NCBI GenBank assembly: GCA_037043455.1
Contig: JAWPHD010008240.1
Location: 53,651-117,650 of the forward strand
DNA: 64,000 bases
Direction: 5' to 3'
Source: Cyrtodaria siliqua
Taxonomy: Eukaryota; Mollusca; Bivalvia; Adapedonta; Hiatellidae
Shown piece by piece: positions 10,810 to 20,670 of the stretch; the first letter of the stretch is position 1, and each line of letters begins with the position of its first letter. The position numbers and the translations under genes were made by a program. The notes beneath the pieces are model-generated. The model ran no database searches and had not been told where the DNA came from. It saw only the letters and a program-made list of their open reading frames with translations.

Positions 10810-11397
10810 ATGGCAGACACAGATCCGGATTACATAAAGAACACAGATGCCATTATCCTGCACGTCGGAACAAACAACGTATCTGATGCCGATTTATGCG
10901 AAGATATTACTGATGGACTCAGAGACACAGTAAATACAATCCAAATCATTAACCCAAAGGCAAAAATTATAGTGTCCTCTATTTTGCAAAGAAGAAACGA
11001 CAAAGTTGTGAACGATATAATAAATAGAACAAACAATTCCTTAGAAGAAATGTGTATGAAGGATGGGCACCACTATCTCAATAACGATGCAAACTTCACC
11101 AAGTTTGGAATGCCTGACACAACAATGTATCGTGACAACTTACATTTAAACACAAAAGGCGGTAAAGCTTTAGGCATTAGCATGAGGAATGCATTAAATA
11201 CAGTTCTTGGAATCCCGTCAACTCAAGATAACGAGTCAGGGAATAGTAATGAGTATTTTCGTCGAGGGAGGTTTTCAGGGGGGAGAAGTACTCAAGACAA
11301 CACGGAGATGATGTACAAGCCACAACCATCGTTCTACACACCACCTTGGATGAAGAACCGCAAGCCATGGGGTGCTCCGGGACATCAGTGGGCGTGA
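10810..11397 (+). CDS. CR1 ORF1 protein fragment, SGNH-hydrolase-like domain
   Basis: A 195-residue open frame from ATG 10810. Residues 14-25 read AIILHVGTNNVS, matching the GxxN block of the SGNH/GDSL hydrolase fold. D109 and H112 in YRDNLHLNTKGG match the catalytic D-x-x-H block. The first block with the GDS serine is absent, as expected from 5' truncation: codons are open upstream only to 10783. SGNH (esterase-like) domains are known in CR1-type ORF1 proteins, where they are thought to act in the retrotransposition particle. The C-terminus has an Arg/Gly-rich stretch (RRGRFSGGR) that may contact nucleic acid. It overlaps ORF2 in a different frame. Probably not functional without its N-terminal half. 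Confidence 0.8.
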   Translation: MADTDPDYIKNTDAIILHVGTNNVSDADLCEDITDGLRDTVNTIQIINPKAKIIVSSILQRRNDKVVNDIINRTNNSLEEMCMKDGHHYLNNDANFTKFGMPDTTMYRDNLHLNTKGGKALGISMRNALNTVLGIPSTQDNESGNSNEYFRRGRFSGGRSTQDNTEMMYKPQPSFYTPPWMKNRKPWGAPGHQWA

Positions 11398-14300
11398 AAC
11401 AATGTACTTCGACGGATTTTGACAAAAACAAAGACACTGATAACTGTTCTATAAATTGCATTTGTTCTTGTTCAAATCATTGTGTTAATAATGCCTGTTT
11501 TTGCTTAAACCATGAGGCCCAGTATTCTGTTAATTATGCTAAAAATGATACTAATAACAGTCTCTTGAATTCCAAATGTAGTCCAAGTCATCATGCTACT
11601 AAATTAAATGAAACTGATACTGTTACTGCTAATTTTAATGCTAATGATATTACTAATTGTAATCAAAATCCAACTTTTGACACATGGTTTACACAGAAGG
11701 GGCTCAATATAATTCACCTCAATATTCATTATCTTTATCCTAAGCTGGATGAGATTAAACTTCTTATATCACAACAACAACATATTGATATTATATGCTT
11801 ATGTGAAACATTTCTGAACAATACGTTTTCGGACAATGAACTTCGATTAGAAAATTTCAAACTATTTAGAAAAGATAGAATTATAAATGGCGGTGGATTA
11901 ATTATTTACGTCAGAGAAGATATACCATGTGTTCAAAGATTTGACCTTGAAAACAGTTCAGTTGAATCTATATGGCTTGAGATCCAACAACCTAATACTA
12001 AACATTTTCTACTATGCTATACATACAGACCACCATCTTCAAATGCACAGTGGCTAAATAATTATACAGCTGCATTAGAGAAATCATTTTCAGAAGAAAA
12101 AGAATGTCTTGTCCTTGGTGACTTTAATTTCGATTTACTCAAATCAGATAGGAATGCCAAAACATGGCTTGATCTCATGGAGTCTGTCAATCTAACTCAA
12201 TTGGTTACCAAACCCACTAGGGTAACAACTTGTTCATCTACATTGATAGACCATGCGTTTTCGAATATGCCGCAGAACATATCTGAAGTATCTATTCCCT
12301 TATACTCAATAAGTGATCATTATCCTATTTGTTTAACTCGAAAAGTTTCAGCTAAGTATATTAAAGGTCCTGTGCATAAAACCATAAGTTTTAGATCTCT
12401 GAAACATTTTGACGAAACTAGATTCATAAATGATCTTTCCGAACAACCCTGGTCAATAATTGACGTGTATGATAATCCAGACGATTCCCTGGATTTATTT
12501 ATTGAAATGTTTAATGCAGTCCTAAAAGAGCATGCCCCAAAAAGAAAGAAACGCGTTAAAAAAGTAAATCAACCAAATTGGATGAAAACTAATATTCTTG
12601 ATGCAATTAAAAGAAGAGATTATTTCCACCAAAAAAAAGACTCGGTAAATTACAAGATATGGAGGCAGAAAGTTAAAAGTATCATTGTACAAGCTAAACA
12701 ACAATATTACAGTGAAACAATAAATTCAAATAAGCGAAATCCTAAACAACTATGGAATAGTTTACATGAGTTATCTGGATTTAAAAATCAAGTTCAGTCC
12801 AATTATATAAATGATGACGACGGAAATCCTATAATTGATCCGTATTTGGCAGCAAATACATTTAATACACACTTTTCTACAGTTTTTGAAAAGTATCAAG
12901 CAAATAACGCGCCCGTCACAAATTACACTAATGTCCCACTAGAAAATCTCATCGACGACAAAATGCGAACGTCTCCGAAATTTAATATTCCACTGGTACC
13001 TCTGTCCTTTGTTGAAAGTCAACTTAAATCTCTTGATACTACCAAGTCTACCGGTTCCGACGAAATGAGTGCCAGATTTTTGAAAATGTCTGCTACTGTA
13101 ATCGCCCCCATTCTTACTAAAATATTTAACACCAGTATACTCACAACTATCTACCCACAATTATTCAAAAGAGCAAAAGTAATCCCAGTGCATAAAACGG
13201 GTCCTAAAAACGACAAGGCCAATTATAGGCCAATATCAATACTTCCTGTTATTTCTTTAATATTTGAACGTCATGTTAGTATACATTTGAGACGGCATCT
13301 TGAAGAAAATAGGTTGTTTTATTCACGACAATCTGGCTTTAGGGCAAATCACTCGTGTCAAACTGCCCTTATACGAATATTAGATGACTGGATTGCAGCC
13401 ATTGACAACAATGAAATTGTTGGTACTATATTTCTTGATCTGTCAAAGGCGTTTGATTTAGTTGATCATACTATATTGCTGCAAAAGTTAAAAATTTACA
13501 AAATAGATAGTTCTGCACTTTCCTGGTTTTCATCATATCTGAATAACAGACACCAGCAAGTTCAGGTTTCTGGTATAACTTCAGAATCTTCACCCATTGT
13601 ATCGGGTGTACCCCAAGGATCTGTGTTAGGTCCCTTATTATTTTTAATCTACATCAATGACCTGCCATTATCTATGGAAAACACAGTCACGGATATTTTT
13701 GCAGACGATACAACGCTTTCAACTTCTAATTCATCTCTTGTCGATGCTGCAAATTCACTCAATAATGACCTTATCAACGTCAACGCCTGGTGCGATACTA
13801 ATCGCATGTCTATCAATGCATCAAAAACAAAAATAATGTATCTCTCATCTAAGAACAAAATACATCATATTTATCATAATGCCCCTTCTATTCAGTTCAA
13901 AGATGAAACTATTAATTGTAGTTACGAAGAAAAAATACTCGGTGTTACAATTGACAATACCCTCTCTTGGAATACCCAAATTGATAAAGTTCTGAAAAAA
14001 TGTAATTCATTGTTATACCTGTTATCTCGCATAAAGATTTACCTTTCTATACCTATGCGCAAATTATTTTTCAATTCTTATATCTTACCCCATCTTGATT
14101 ACTGTTGTGTGATATGGGGAAATTGTAATACTTCTCTCGAAGATAAACTTGTAAGGTTCCAAAAAAGAGCTGCACGACTTATCCTAGATAAAGATTTCGA
14201 TACTCCTTCCGTGGAACTTTTTACCGAACTCAGTTGGATGACATTTCCCGAAAGAGTTATATTTCAAAAAGCAATCATTATGTTTAAAACAGTAAATGAT

Positions 14301-14543
14301 CAGGCCCCTGCTTATCTTAAAGACGCATTTACTCTAACTTCAAATGTCCATATGCGGAATCTAAGATCATCATCAAATCTTCAGCTATATTCCCCCAGAC
14401 CCAATAGTGAGTTATTCAGAAAGTCATTTGCTTATTCAGGCTCTAAAGTGTGGAACTCTCTTCCCCACCATATACAAAATGCCCAATCTGTAAATCAATT
14501 CAAAACATTGTATTTACAGTGGATTCACCATCCGATATATTAG
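11346..14543 (+). CDS. CR1 ORF2 polyprotein: APE-type endonuclease and reverse transcriptase
   Basis: An uninterrupted frame of 1065 codons. It opens with TTG at 11346; the first ATG is at 11367 (1058 residues). Residues 119-335 form the APE-like endonuclease: LNIIHLNIHYL, CLCETFL with E154, GGGLIIYV, YRPPSS, GDFNFDLL (258-265) and SDHYP (323-327). Residues about 610-880 are the reverse transcriptase: NYRPISILPVISLIFE, QSGFRANHSC, FLDLSKAFD (696-704), SGVPQGSVLGPLLF and the catalytic FADD at 785-788. The C-terminal part has the usual YILPHLDYCCVIWG and GSKVWNSLP motifs. It would nick target DNA and copy element RNA in place. Residues 34-56 are unusually Cys-rich (CSINCICSCSNHC). The frame overlaps ORF1 by about 50 bases. 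All key residues seem present, so ORF2 may still encode an active enzyme. Confidence 0.92.
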   Translation: MDEEPQAMGCSGTSVGVKQCTSTDFDKNKDTDNCSINCICSCSNHCVNNACFCLNHEAQYSVNYAKNDTNNSLLNSKCSPSHHATKLNETDTVTANFNANDITNCNQNPTFDTWFTQKGLNIIHLNIHYLYPKLDEIKLLISQQQHIDIICLCETFLNNTFSDNELRLENFKLFRKDRIINGGGLIIYVREDIPCVQRFDLENSSVESIWLEIQQPNTKHFLLCYTYRPPSSNAQWLNNYTAALEKSFSEEKECLVLGDFNFDLLKSDRNAKTWLDLMESVNLTQLVTKPTRVTTCSSTLIDHAFSNMPQNISEVSIPLYSISDHYPICLTRKVSAKYIKGPVHKTISFRSLKHFDETRFINDLSEQPWSIIDVYDNPDDSLDLFIEMFNAVLKEHAPKRKKRVKKVNQPNWMKTNILDAIKRRDYFHQKKDSVNYKIWRQKVKSIIVQAKQQYYSETINSNKRNPKQLWNSLHELSGFKNQVQSNYINDDDGNPIIDPYLAANTFNTHFSTVFEKYQANNAPVTNYTNVPLENLIDDKMRTSPKFNIPLVPLSFVESQLKSLDTTKSTGSDEMSARFLKMSATVIAPILTKIFNTSILTTIYPQLFKRAKVIPVHKTGPKNDKANYRPISILPVISLIFERHVSIHLRRHLEENRLFYSRQSGFRANHSCQTALIRILDDWIAAIDNNEIVGTIFLDLSKAFDLVDHTILLQKLKIYKIDSSALSWFSSYLNNRHQQVQVSGITSESSPIVSGVPQGSVLGPLLFLIYINDLPLSMENTVTDIFADDTTLSTSNSSLVDAANSLNNDLINVNAWCDTNRMSINASKTKIMYLSSKNKIHHIYHNAPSIQFKDETINCSYEEKILGVTIDNTLSWNTQIDKVLKKCNSLLYLLSRIKIYLSIPMRKLFFNSYILPHLDYCCVIWGNCNTSLEDKLVRFQKRAARLILDKDFDTPSVELFTELSWMTFPERVIFQKAIIMFKTVNDQAPAYLKDAFTLTSNVHMRNLRSSSNLQLYSPRPNSELFRKSFAYSGSKVWNSLPHHIQNAQSVNQFKTLYLQWIHHPIY

Positions 14544-14693
14544 TAAATGACTAAGTCTTGCAGTTCTATTTAAACATATTTCCATTTACTGAATATACCA
14601 CTTTAAATGCATTTTTACTTGTAAATATTGTATATATTGTATTGTTGAGGGCCTCATGGTAGATTGACTAATTTCAAATGAGTTCTCTCGTTA

Positions 14694-14699
14694 AATAAA
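14694..14699 (+). promoter_or_regulatory. Polyadenylation-like AATAAA before the CR1 tail
   Basis: AATAAA lies about 150 bases after the ORF2 stop and just before the ATT microsatellite. It may mark the RNA 3' end of the element. Confidence 0.5.
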
Positions 14700-14702
14700 G
14701 TC

Positions 14703-14737
<35 letters not shown>

Positions 14738-14738
14738 A
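14703..14738 (+). repeat. (ATT)n microsatellite tail of the CR1 element
   Basis: About 11 perfect ATT/TTA repeats directly follow the CR1 3' UTR. Short tandem-repeat tails are typical of CR1 elements. Confidence 0.9.
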
Positions 14739-14819
14739 GAAATCGTTCTTGTTTTAGCTGACATTTTGAATTAGTGTATGGACAACGTCCGCTAATGGTG
14801 CTAAAACAAAATATCCACT

Positions 14820-15005
14820 AAAATAAGTATTTCTTACAGTATTGATTTATATAGCTGAGTCTGCCGTTTTAATATTGTTTGCTGGATTTCAAGGTTTCCA
14901 AAGATCCTGTTTTTCCTTTTAAAATTACGTTTAATTCCCTTTCGGTTTCGATACGCTAAATGGATTTTCTCTCTTTTATATAAATTCAAGGTTGCTTTCA
15001 GAATA
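14820..15005 (+). repeat. Dispersed repeat family H, copy 1
   Basis: ATTTATATAGCTGAGTCTGC, TATTGTTTGCTGGATTTCAA, TTTTCTCTCTTTTAT and GCTTGCTTGCAG-like blocks match 19455-19660 in the same order. Non-coding. Confidence 0.65.
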
Positions 15006-15024
15006 GCATGCAGTATCAGCCCAC

Positions 15025-15380
15025 AGCGATAGTATATATACAGTGTATGATCGAATATATACAGTGTATGATCGAATATAGTATATATACAGTGTATGAT
15101 CGAATATATACAGTGTATGATCGAATATAGTATATATACAGTGTATGATCGAATATATACAGTGTATGATCGAATATAGTATATATACAGTGTATGATCG
15201 AATATATACCTAGTATATATACAGTGTATGATCGAATATATACCTAGTATATATACAGTGTATGATCGAATATATACCTAGTATATATACAGTGTATGAT
15301 CGAATATATACCTAGTATATATACAGTGTATGATCGAATATATACCTAGTATATATACAGTGTATGATCGAATATATACC
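15025..15380. repeat. Two-phase minisatellite of TATACAGTGTATGATCGAAT units
   Basis: The first half (about 15029-15180) is three repeats of a 49-base double unit. The second half (about 15180-15380) is six repeats of a 32-base unit carrying TACCTAG. Both halves share the core ATATATACAGTGTATGATCG. It lies next to family H at the point where the other H copy (19660-19690) has only AATACTATATATTCC. Confidence 0.95.
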
Positions 15381-15384
15381 ATAT

Positions 15385-16210
15385 ACAAAATATGGATAAC
15401 ATTCATATTAAAAAGAATATTAGGTTAGTACCTCAGGTGTAATAGACTTTGCAAGAAAAAACGCAGAATGGCTCGGAAAATCCTCACAATTCTTTATTTT
15501 CTAAGCTTCGCTTAATGAACTTTATAGAAACTATCCCTGACATAATGTTGTCTATGTTTGTGCGTGCGTGCCACGACTGTGCAAACAAACGGTGGACTTT
15601 CGGTATTAATGTATTTGTTTATTCATTTAAAAGGTTGCAATCGGCTTCTGTTAAGATCGGCATGTTATGCGTGGTATTTGTCTTTTCATGACATTTCAAT
15701 TTGTCTTCGTTTCTGGTTACATGTTACTGAATCCATTTCGTGTCTTCGCCTTTTCGCCTTTCAGTTAGCGAAAACAAGACGAAAACGCGAGGATGAATCT
15801 CGTGTTTTCTAGAACCAGAAACTATAAAAGTGGAGATTCCGTAACAATGAATACATACTCACTGATTGATATGAATTGAACTGAACGTTGTTTAACGGTT
15901 CATCACCACAGTATACGTATTTAGAGCCGCCCCAGAGAGAGGGGAAGGATACATAGGAATCCGGAATACTTTAACGTGCTCGGAGGATAGACCGATACAC
16001 GGGACCGCCCGGTTTACGTCCTGACGGACGCTGATTGATATGAAGTACATGTATCAAATATCATGGTTTCGAGTTTGCATCCATTGAATTATAATACTCA
16101 TTAAACCATGAGTAAACGTCATACGAGCTACCATATAAACCGACCATATCCTACATATTGATTATATCCGAACGGTCATATTGTCGTTGGAATACATAAC
16201 GAAAAACACT
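15385..16210. other. No gene recognised; GC-richer block at about 15920-16030
   Basis: Contains a local inverted pair around 15750-15800 (TCTTCGCCTTTTCGCC against GCGAAAACAAGACGAAAA). The block at 15920-16030, with ACACGGGACCGCCCGG, is richer in G+C than its surroundings and resembles a molluscan dispersed repeat I recall, but only weakly. Two overlapping open stretches of 80-84 codons have no protein-like content. Confidence 0.45.
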
Positions 16211-16214
16211 TTGT

Positions 16215-16470
16215 CTCAGATGAGTTCATATGTCAAAATCAGTTTGCATATCATTGTTCACAAGTCTAAAAGTGGGAAAGCTAGCTGCAATGGTGTATTC
16301 CATAGGGAGTAATAACTATGAATGTTTCTTAAATGATCCAAAGCAATTCGAAAGCCATCCTAAAATTAGAACAATAGTTCAGACTATAGTAGTGTTAGAT
16401 AGTAACTCACAATATAGTGCAGCTATCAAAGAATCGGGACACACGGCGCTCTTGAAGAAGTCAACATGCA
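16215..16470 (+). repeat. Dispersed repeat family E, copy 1
   Basis: Matches 32105-32345 in reverse. Shared blocks include TCATATGTCAAAAT, GGGAGTAATAACTATGA, AAGCAATTCGAA and GGGACACACGGCGCTCTTGA. The 103-codon open stretch here is not supported as a gene because the homologous copy does not preserve the frame. Confidence 0.65.
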
Positions 16471-16649
16471 TTGTGATTATAAGAGTTTATTTATCTTCGT
16501 TATATTGCACTGTGTATTTTAGCGACCAGACCTCGGATTAACGTCTATGCCGAACGACTGGTCAGGTGTGAAATTCTCTTTTCTTATTTTCCATAATTAA
16601 TCAAAATTCGGTCCTGGCTGGGATAGATGCACGATCCCTGGGTTACTAA

Positions 16650-16795
16650 ACATTGATGATTTCGATGGTATGATGTTACGATGGCAATGGTACGATTGCG
16701 AACACGTGATGGACTATTGCACCATCGTACCATCGCCATTGTCATCTTACCACCTTACCATCGCTTTCGTACCATAGTGTAGTCGCCATCAAATT
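16650..16795. repeat. Foldback built from GATGGTACGAT-type words
   Basis: CGATGGTATGATGTTACGATGGCAATGGTACGA on the left pairs imperfectly with ACCATCGTACCATCGCCATT and further words on the right. A second structure of the same kind is at 44785-44985. These arms are themselves made of short repeats. Written here only in outline; arms are about 45-70 bases. Confidence 0.7.
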
Positions 16796-17090
16796 ACACT
16801 TCTTATTACCTGTATGAACGATGTGTTTACAATCCACTAAATCGGTCCCACGGGGCGCGAGTAGAGTTGCAATACATTCATCCCGTATTAAGCTACACCA
16901 ACGGAAGAGAAACATCAGCTGATAGTCTCTTAGGTGTATCTTAATTTAAAACAATTGGGAACTGAAACGGTAATCTCTCAACGTGTGATCTCTTAATACG
17001 GATGTTCTTTGGAGCAGGTTTGCATAGGCTTTTGACTATATTGACATGCATGGACTTCAAATCGAGTTTACAGCTTAAGTGTATTGCATT
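16796..17090. other. No feature recognised
   Basis: Unique-looking AT-rich sequence between a foldback and family R. Confidence 0.5.
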
Positions 17091-18050
17091 AAAATAAATG
17101 ATTTCCAAGAACCCTCTTTCTCATTTCTTCATAATTATTTATTATTGATGATGCCATTCAATAATTACGTCAGATTTTAACATTGTATTCGCTGTTATAA
17201 ATAGATGTACGTATTGTTGTCTTTTACCATTTATTTAGCGCATAATCACCAGTATAGACAAATTCAGTTCGACAATGCATCGACACAGGTCGACAATGCA
17301 TCGACACAGGTCGACAATTCATCGAAACAGGTCGACAATACATCGACAAATGTCGACAATGCATCGACACAGGTCGACAATGCATCGACAATTGTCGACA
17401 ATGCATCGACACAGGTCGACAATGCATCGACAATGCATCGACACAGGTCGACAATGCATCGACACCTTCTGGATCTCTTTATGATTAAAATGTGGCTGTG
17501 TCACAAACTGTTCATAGCTTGGCTCAAAGCGACACTGTTATTTTGCCTTCTTTATTTATATATAAATAACACAGTGTTGCGTGAACCCTCCGTGTGCCAT
17601 TTCTTACCCTCTAATTCCGTTGTTGTATCTACCCTGGGAGACGTTCACTCTCTCCAAATAATACGTATTTATCAAGATCGGATTTGCGACATGCAGACAC
17701 AGTTTGGCTTAGGATAACAGGATTTACCTTACGTTTTTAGAATATATTAAATAATAAGCGTTTAATAATCGTCGGTTACAAAACTTACATTGTTGTTGAA
17801 TCACCATTGACAATACCTACTCGTAACGAATTATCAGTATAAGTAACGAATTATCAGTAAAAAGCCACAAGGTACAGTCCGCATAAATATGTGTGCGTTA
17901 TGGTTTATTTGATAGCAACGTAATCTTGTTTTCGTAAGCTTTCTCTTTTTACAATCTCTTTGCCCACACCGAATTTTAGAATATATTTTGACTCTCGGGT
18001 AGTAAATGTGCATATTTGATCATTTAACTTCCAAGTTGGGCATTTTTAGA
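17090..18050 (+). repeat. Dispersed repeat family R, copy 3, containing a minisatellite
   Basis: Matches 520-930 and 4010-5110. Landmarks: CATTGTATTCGCTGTTATAA, ACCATTTATTTAGCGCATAA, GACATGCAGACACA, AATAATAAGCGTTTAATAAT and ATCACCATTGACAAT. The array at 17268-17465 occupies the place where the other copies have a short CAGAGCCTCGACG segment. Confidence 0.6.
17268..17465. repeat. CGACAATGCATCGACACAGGT minisatellite
   Basis: About ten units of 15 or 21 bases built from GACAATGCATCGACACAGGTC-like words, with frequent GTCGAC sites. Because 21 and 15 are multiples of 3, all three forward and reverse frames give long periodic open stretches (for example DNASTQV repeats). These are not genes. Confidence 0.95.
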
Positions 18051-18059
18051 AAGATGTGT

Positions 18060-18230
18060 TCATGACTTATTCTTGTCGAGACATGAAATGTCTTGAGGTA
18101 TGCGCGGTTAATTAGAATTATCGTCTCAAAGGCATCATCCCATCTTAAGCTGAGAGACTAATGTTTCAATAGACGCGTAACAAGCTATATCTATTTGCAG
18201 TTGATAATTGCATACACTAATTAACATGCT
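18060..18230 (+). repeat. Dispersed repeat family G, copy 2
   Basis: Matches 8890-9080: GAGACATGAAATGTCTTGAG, ATCGTCTCAAAGGCATCAT, CATCTTAAGCTGAGAGACT, GCAGTTGATAATTGC. Non-coding. Confidence 0.6.
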
Positions 18231-18270
18231 ATTTTTTTTCTCGTTAACCATAATGCACACTCTCACTATT

Positions 18271-18346
18271 TCATACCCCAACCTACTCCGTTTTCGCTTC
18301 TTGTAGAAGGGGTTGGACAGTTAAGTTAATACTCAGACCACGTAAT
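18271..18346 (+). mobile_element. End fragment of the ACGTGGTCC miniature element
   Basis: Matches 418-496: CATACCCCAACC, CGTTTTCGCTTCTTG, AGAAGGGGTTGG and the terminal GACCACGTAAT. Only the hairpin-side end is present. Confidence 0.65.
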
Positions 18347-18397
18347 GATTAAGTGCGTCTTACGTATAGATGCAATAAAAGTGGCTCAATAAAAGGA

Positions 18398-18800
18398 GGT
18401 ATACACATAAGTATAAAAGTCGAACAGGAAATACAGCTTTCACAGAACACAGTAAACCCCAAAAACACACAAAAAGACAAACATGAATGGCAATGTGAAT
18501 AAGGAATAAAGGCATATGACTTCACAAACACAACAATGGTGACATTAGCGCTACCACCTTGGAACGGTCAGTGGCAAAATAGGTTGCTGGGGGTTTAAAC
18601 CGGGTTCTAGGGTGCACGTAACCTCACACTTACCCTACTGTCATCCCAATAAAACGGAACAGTGTAAATAAAGAAATCCCCGCCACGAACTAATCTAATA
18701 GGCAATATAAATAATTCACAAAGATGCTCGTGTATATATAAATACAAAAAACAATTGCATAGAAAGCCACAAAGAAAGTATTCAATGACTTGTCAGAAGC
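18398..18800 (-). mobile_element. RT-A 3'-region copy
   Basis: In reverse orientation it has every RT-A 3' landmark from the GACTTGTCAGAAG block (coding end side) through CCCGCCACGAACT, GGTTTAAACCGGGTTCTAGG, TTGGAACGGTCAGTGGC to GTCGAACAGGAAAT (element 3' end). It is one of the longest 5'-truncated copies. Confidence 0.85.
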
Positions 18801-18819
18801 TGAACTGGAAAGCTAGCAT

Positions 18820-19275
18820 ACGCAGAACACAATCAAACCAAAACGCGCATACAATATATACAAAACTCGAACAGGAAAAGTAGCATTCAGGGACGACAGT
18901 TAACCACAAAGACACACACAAACAAAGAACAACTTAAAATATGAATAAAAGGCCAAATAAGACCTCACAAACAAAAAAGGGTTGACAACAATAATAGGAC
19001 TACCGTCTTGGAACGGCCAGTGACAAAAAAAGGCCGCAAAACAAACAAATTTACTTTGAGAAAAATGCAAAGTATGCGACACCATAAACATAAAATGGTA
19101 GACAATAAGGGTACCGCCTTTGAACGCTCGGTGGTCTAGGACGCACCAAAATTCACTATTACCCTATTGTCTGGCCAATACAACGGAAAAGAGTAAATAA
19201 AATAATCCCACCAGGCTATATCCTCTAACAAACTAGGCAGCATAAATATTCAGTATAAGTGAAACGCAAAGAAGT
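18820..19275 (-). mobile_element. Nested or rearranged RT-A 3'-region copies
   Basis: CTCGAACAGGAAAAGTAGC, GGGTTGACAACAATAATAGG, CTTGGAACGGCCAGTG and then a second CCGCCTTTGAACGCTCGGTG, AACGGAAAAGAGTAAATAAA and GGCAGCATAAAT follow one another. The doubled ACGGTCAGTGG block shows that one copy interrupts or duplicates another. Confidence 0.7.
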
Positions 19276-19279
19276 AGTA

Positions 19280-20665
19280 TATAAAATGAGGATTCTGGCT
19301 AACAGCGTCGTTTTCGATTACAAAGCAATCTCTGGACCAGAACGAGGCTGTGAAAAATCGAAAACGTGACTGTGAGAATAACAAATAAAATTATAAAAAG
19401 CCACAAAGCAAGCGATCAAAGAATTGGCATCCTATCTGTAGCGCCATTATGATTGATTTGTTCGAGACCTGATACTGATAAGAGTTTTAGCATTGTTATT
19501 TATCGATATAGCTGACTCCGTAGTTTTTATATTGTTTGCCGATTTCAACGGATTCTAAATACCTGATTTATCTTTTAGAAGTACGTTTATCTTCGTTTTC
19601 GAAATTTCATACGAACATTTTCTCTCTTTTATTATTTTTAGCTTGCTTGCAGAGAGGTCCAAATCAATACTATATATTCCCTTTATTGTGATATTGTGTA
19701 ACTAACTAGTTTGGAAATCAAAGCAGCAGTACGGCTTTGCGTGCGCTACATTTTAAAGTTACCTATTTTGTTTTGACTTCAGTTAAAGAGTAGAGCTTAC
19801 TGGAGAACTGTCAACCAACTAACACGCAGTGCGTTTCAAAATGATAGGAGCATTACCACTTTTGATACAGTTTTTAACAAGTTTAAAAAACATGTTTGAA
19901 ACAGATCATGACCAAGGACCTTACGACGTTGTGAATGACGTCACTATAGAAATCAGACTGTGATATGCCTTGTCACAGAATGTTCTCAAATGACTTTTAT
20001 ATTTGAAAAGCAGATTACGTTTATGATACACAGCCGTTCTGCTGCAATGTAATTATGATGTTTTTAACAGATCATTTATAAACAAATTGATGATACTGCT
20101 GAGTATGTTTGCCTTAACGTGAATTACTGATAATGCAATGAAGGTGCTTGAGAGACAGGTGTGTCTTTATTAGAAATAAATGAGCTCTAAAAACAGCTAA
20201 CGAAAGAAGTATTTGGAATCGTATGCAACTTAAGGTACAAAAATCAATGTGAAATGCTCATCATTCCTGCATAACTACGCATTATTTAAAGGTATGCAGT
20301 GATAGTTTAGTGGAATCCCCGACTCTTCATTTTCTGCATTTTCTTCTGTACATCATGGTATAGGATAAGACATAGAAACGGGGAGTAGCACAAGAAGAAT
20401 ATAAACACATTAATGTTGAGTACGAATTTTAAGATAAACATTGCATCAAGTCACTTAAGGTTAGTCGTTCACTTAACGTGACTATGGTAAATGAGAGAGC
20501 GAATATCCAATATGAGTGTGTGGTGGGGGCGAGAGATTATAGGATGCATGAGTAAAGATTATGAATGAAATATCATTGCCCTTTTTTCATTAGAAAAGCT
20601 AGAAAAGTACCGCGGTTTTCTTATTATCAGAAGCTTAACTATGACTGCACAGTCAGGCGATTTGT
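19280..20665. other. No gene recognised; family H copy at about 19455-19660
   Basis: The 19455-19660 block matches 14820-15005 (TATATTGTTTGCCGATTTCAA, TTTTCTCTCTTTTATTATTT). The remaining sequence shows no protein-like open frame and no repeated structure that I could identify. Confidence 0.5.
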
Positions 20666-20670
20666 GATAT

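Larger units (their letters stand above)
10783..14738 (+). mobile_element. CR1-like non-LTR retrotransposon, 5' truncated within ORF1
   Basis: Contains a truncated ORF1, an overlapping full ORF2, a 3' UTR of about 150 bases with AATAAA at 14694, and an (ATT)n tail at about 14703-14738. ORF1 is open only from 10783, where the frame meets a stop, which marks the approximate truncation point. No convincing target-site duplication was seen, as is common for CR1. It is the least decayed element in the window. Confidence 0.9.

Noticed and set aside
16230..16541. 103-codon open frame
   Set aside because: The homologous copy at 32105-32345 does not keep the frame, so it is a non-coding dispersed repeat.
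17205..17717. 170-codon plus-strand open frame with DNASTQV repeats, and overlapping periodic frames
   Set aside because: The repeats come from a minisatellite whose unit is a multiple of three; all frames are open in the array and the flanks match non-coding repeat family R.
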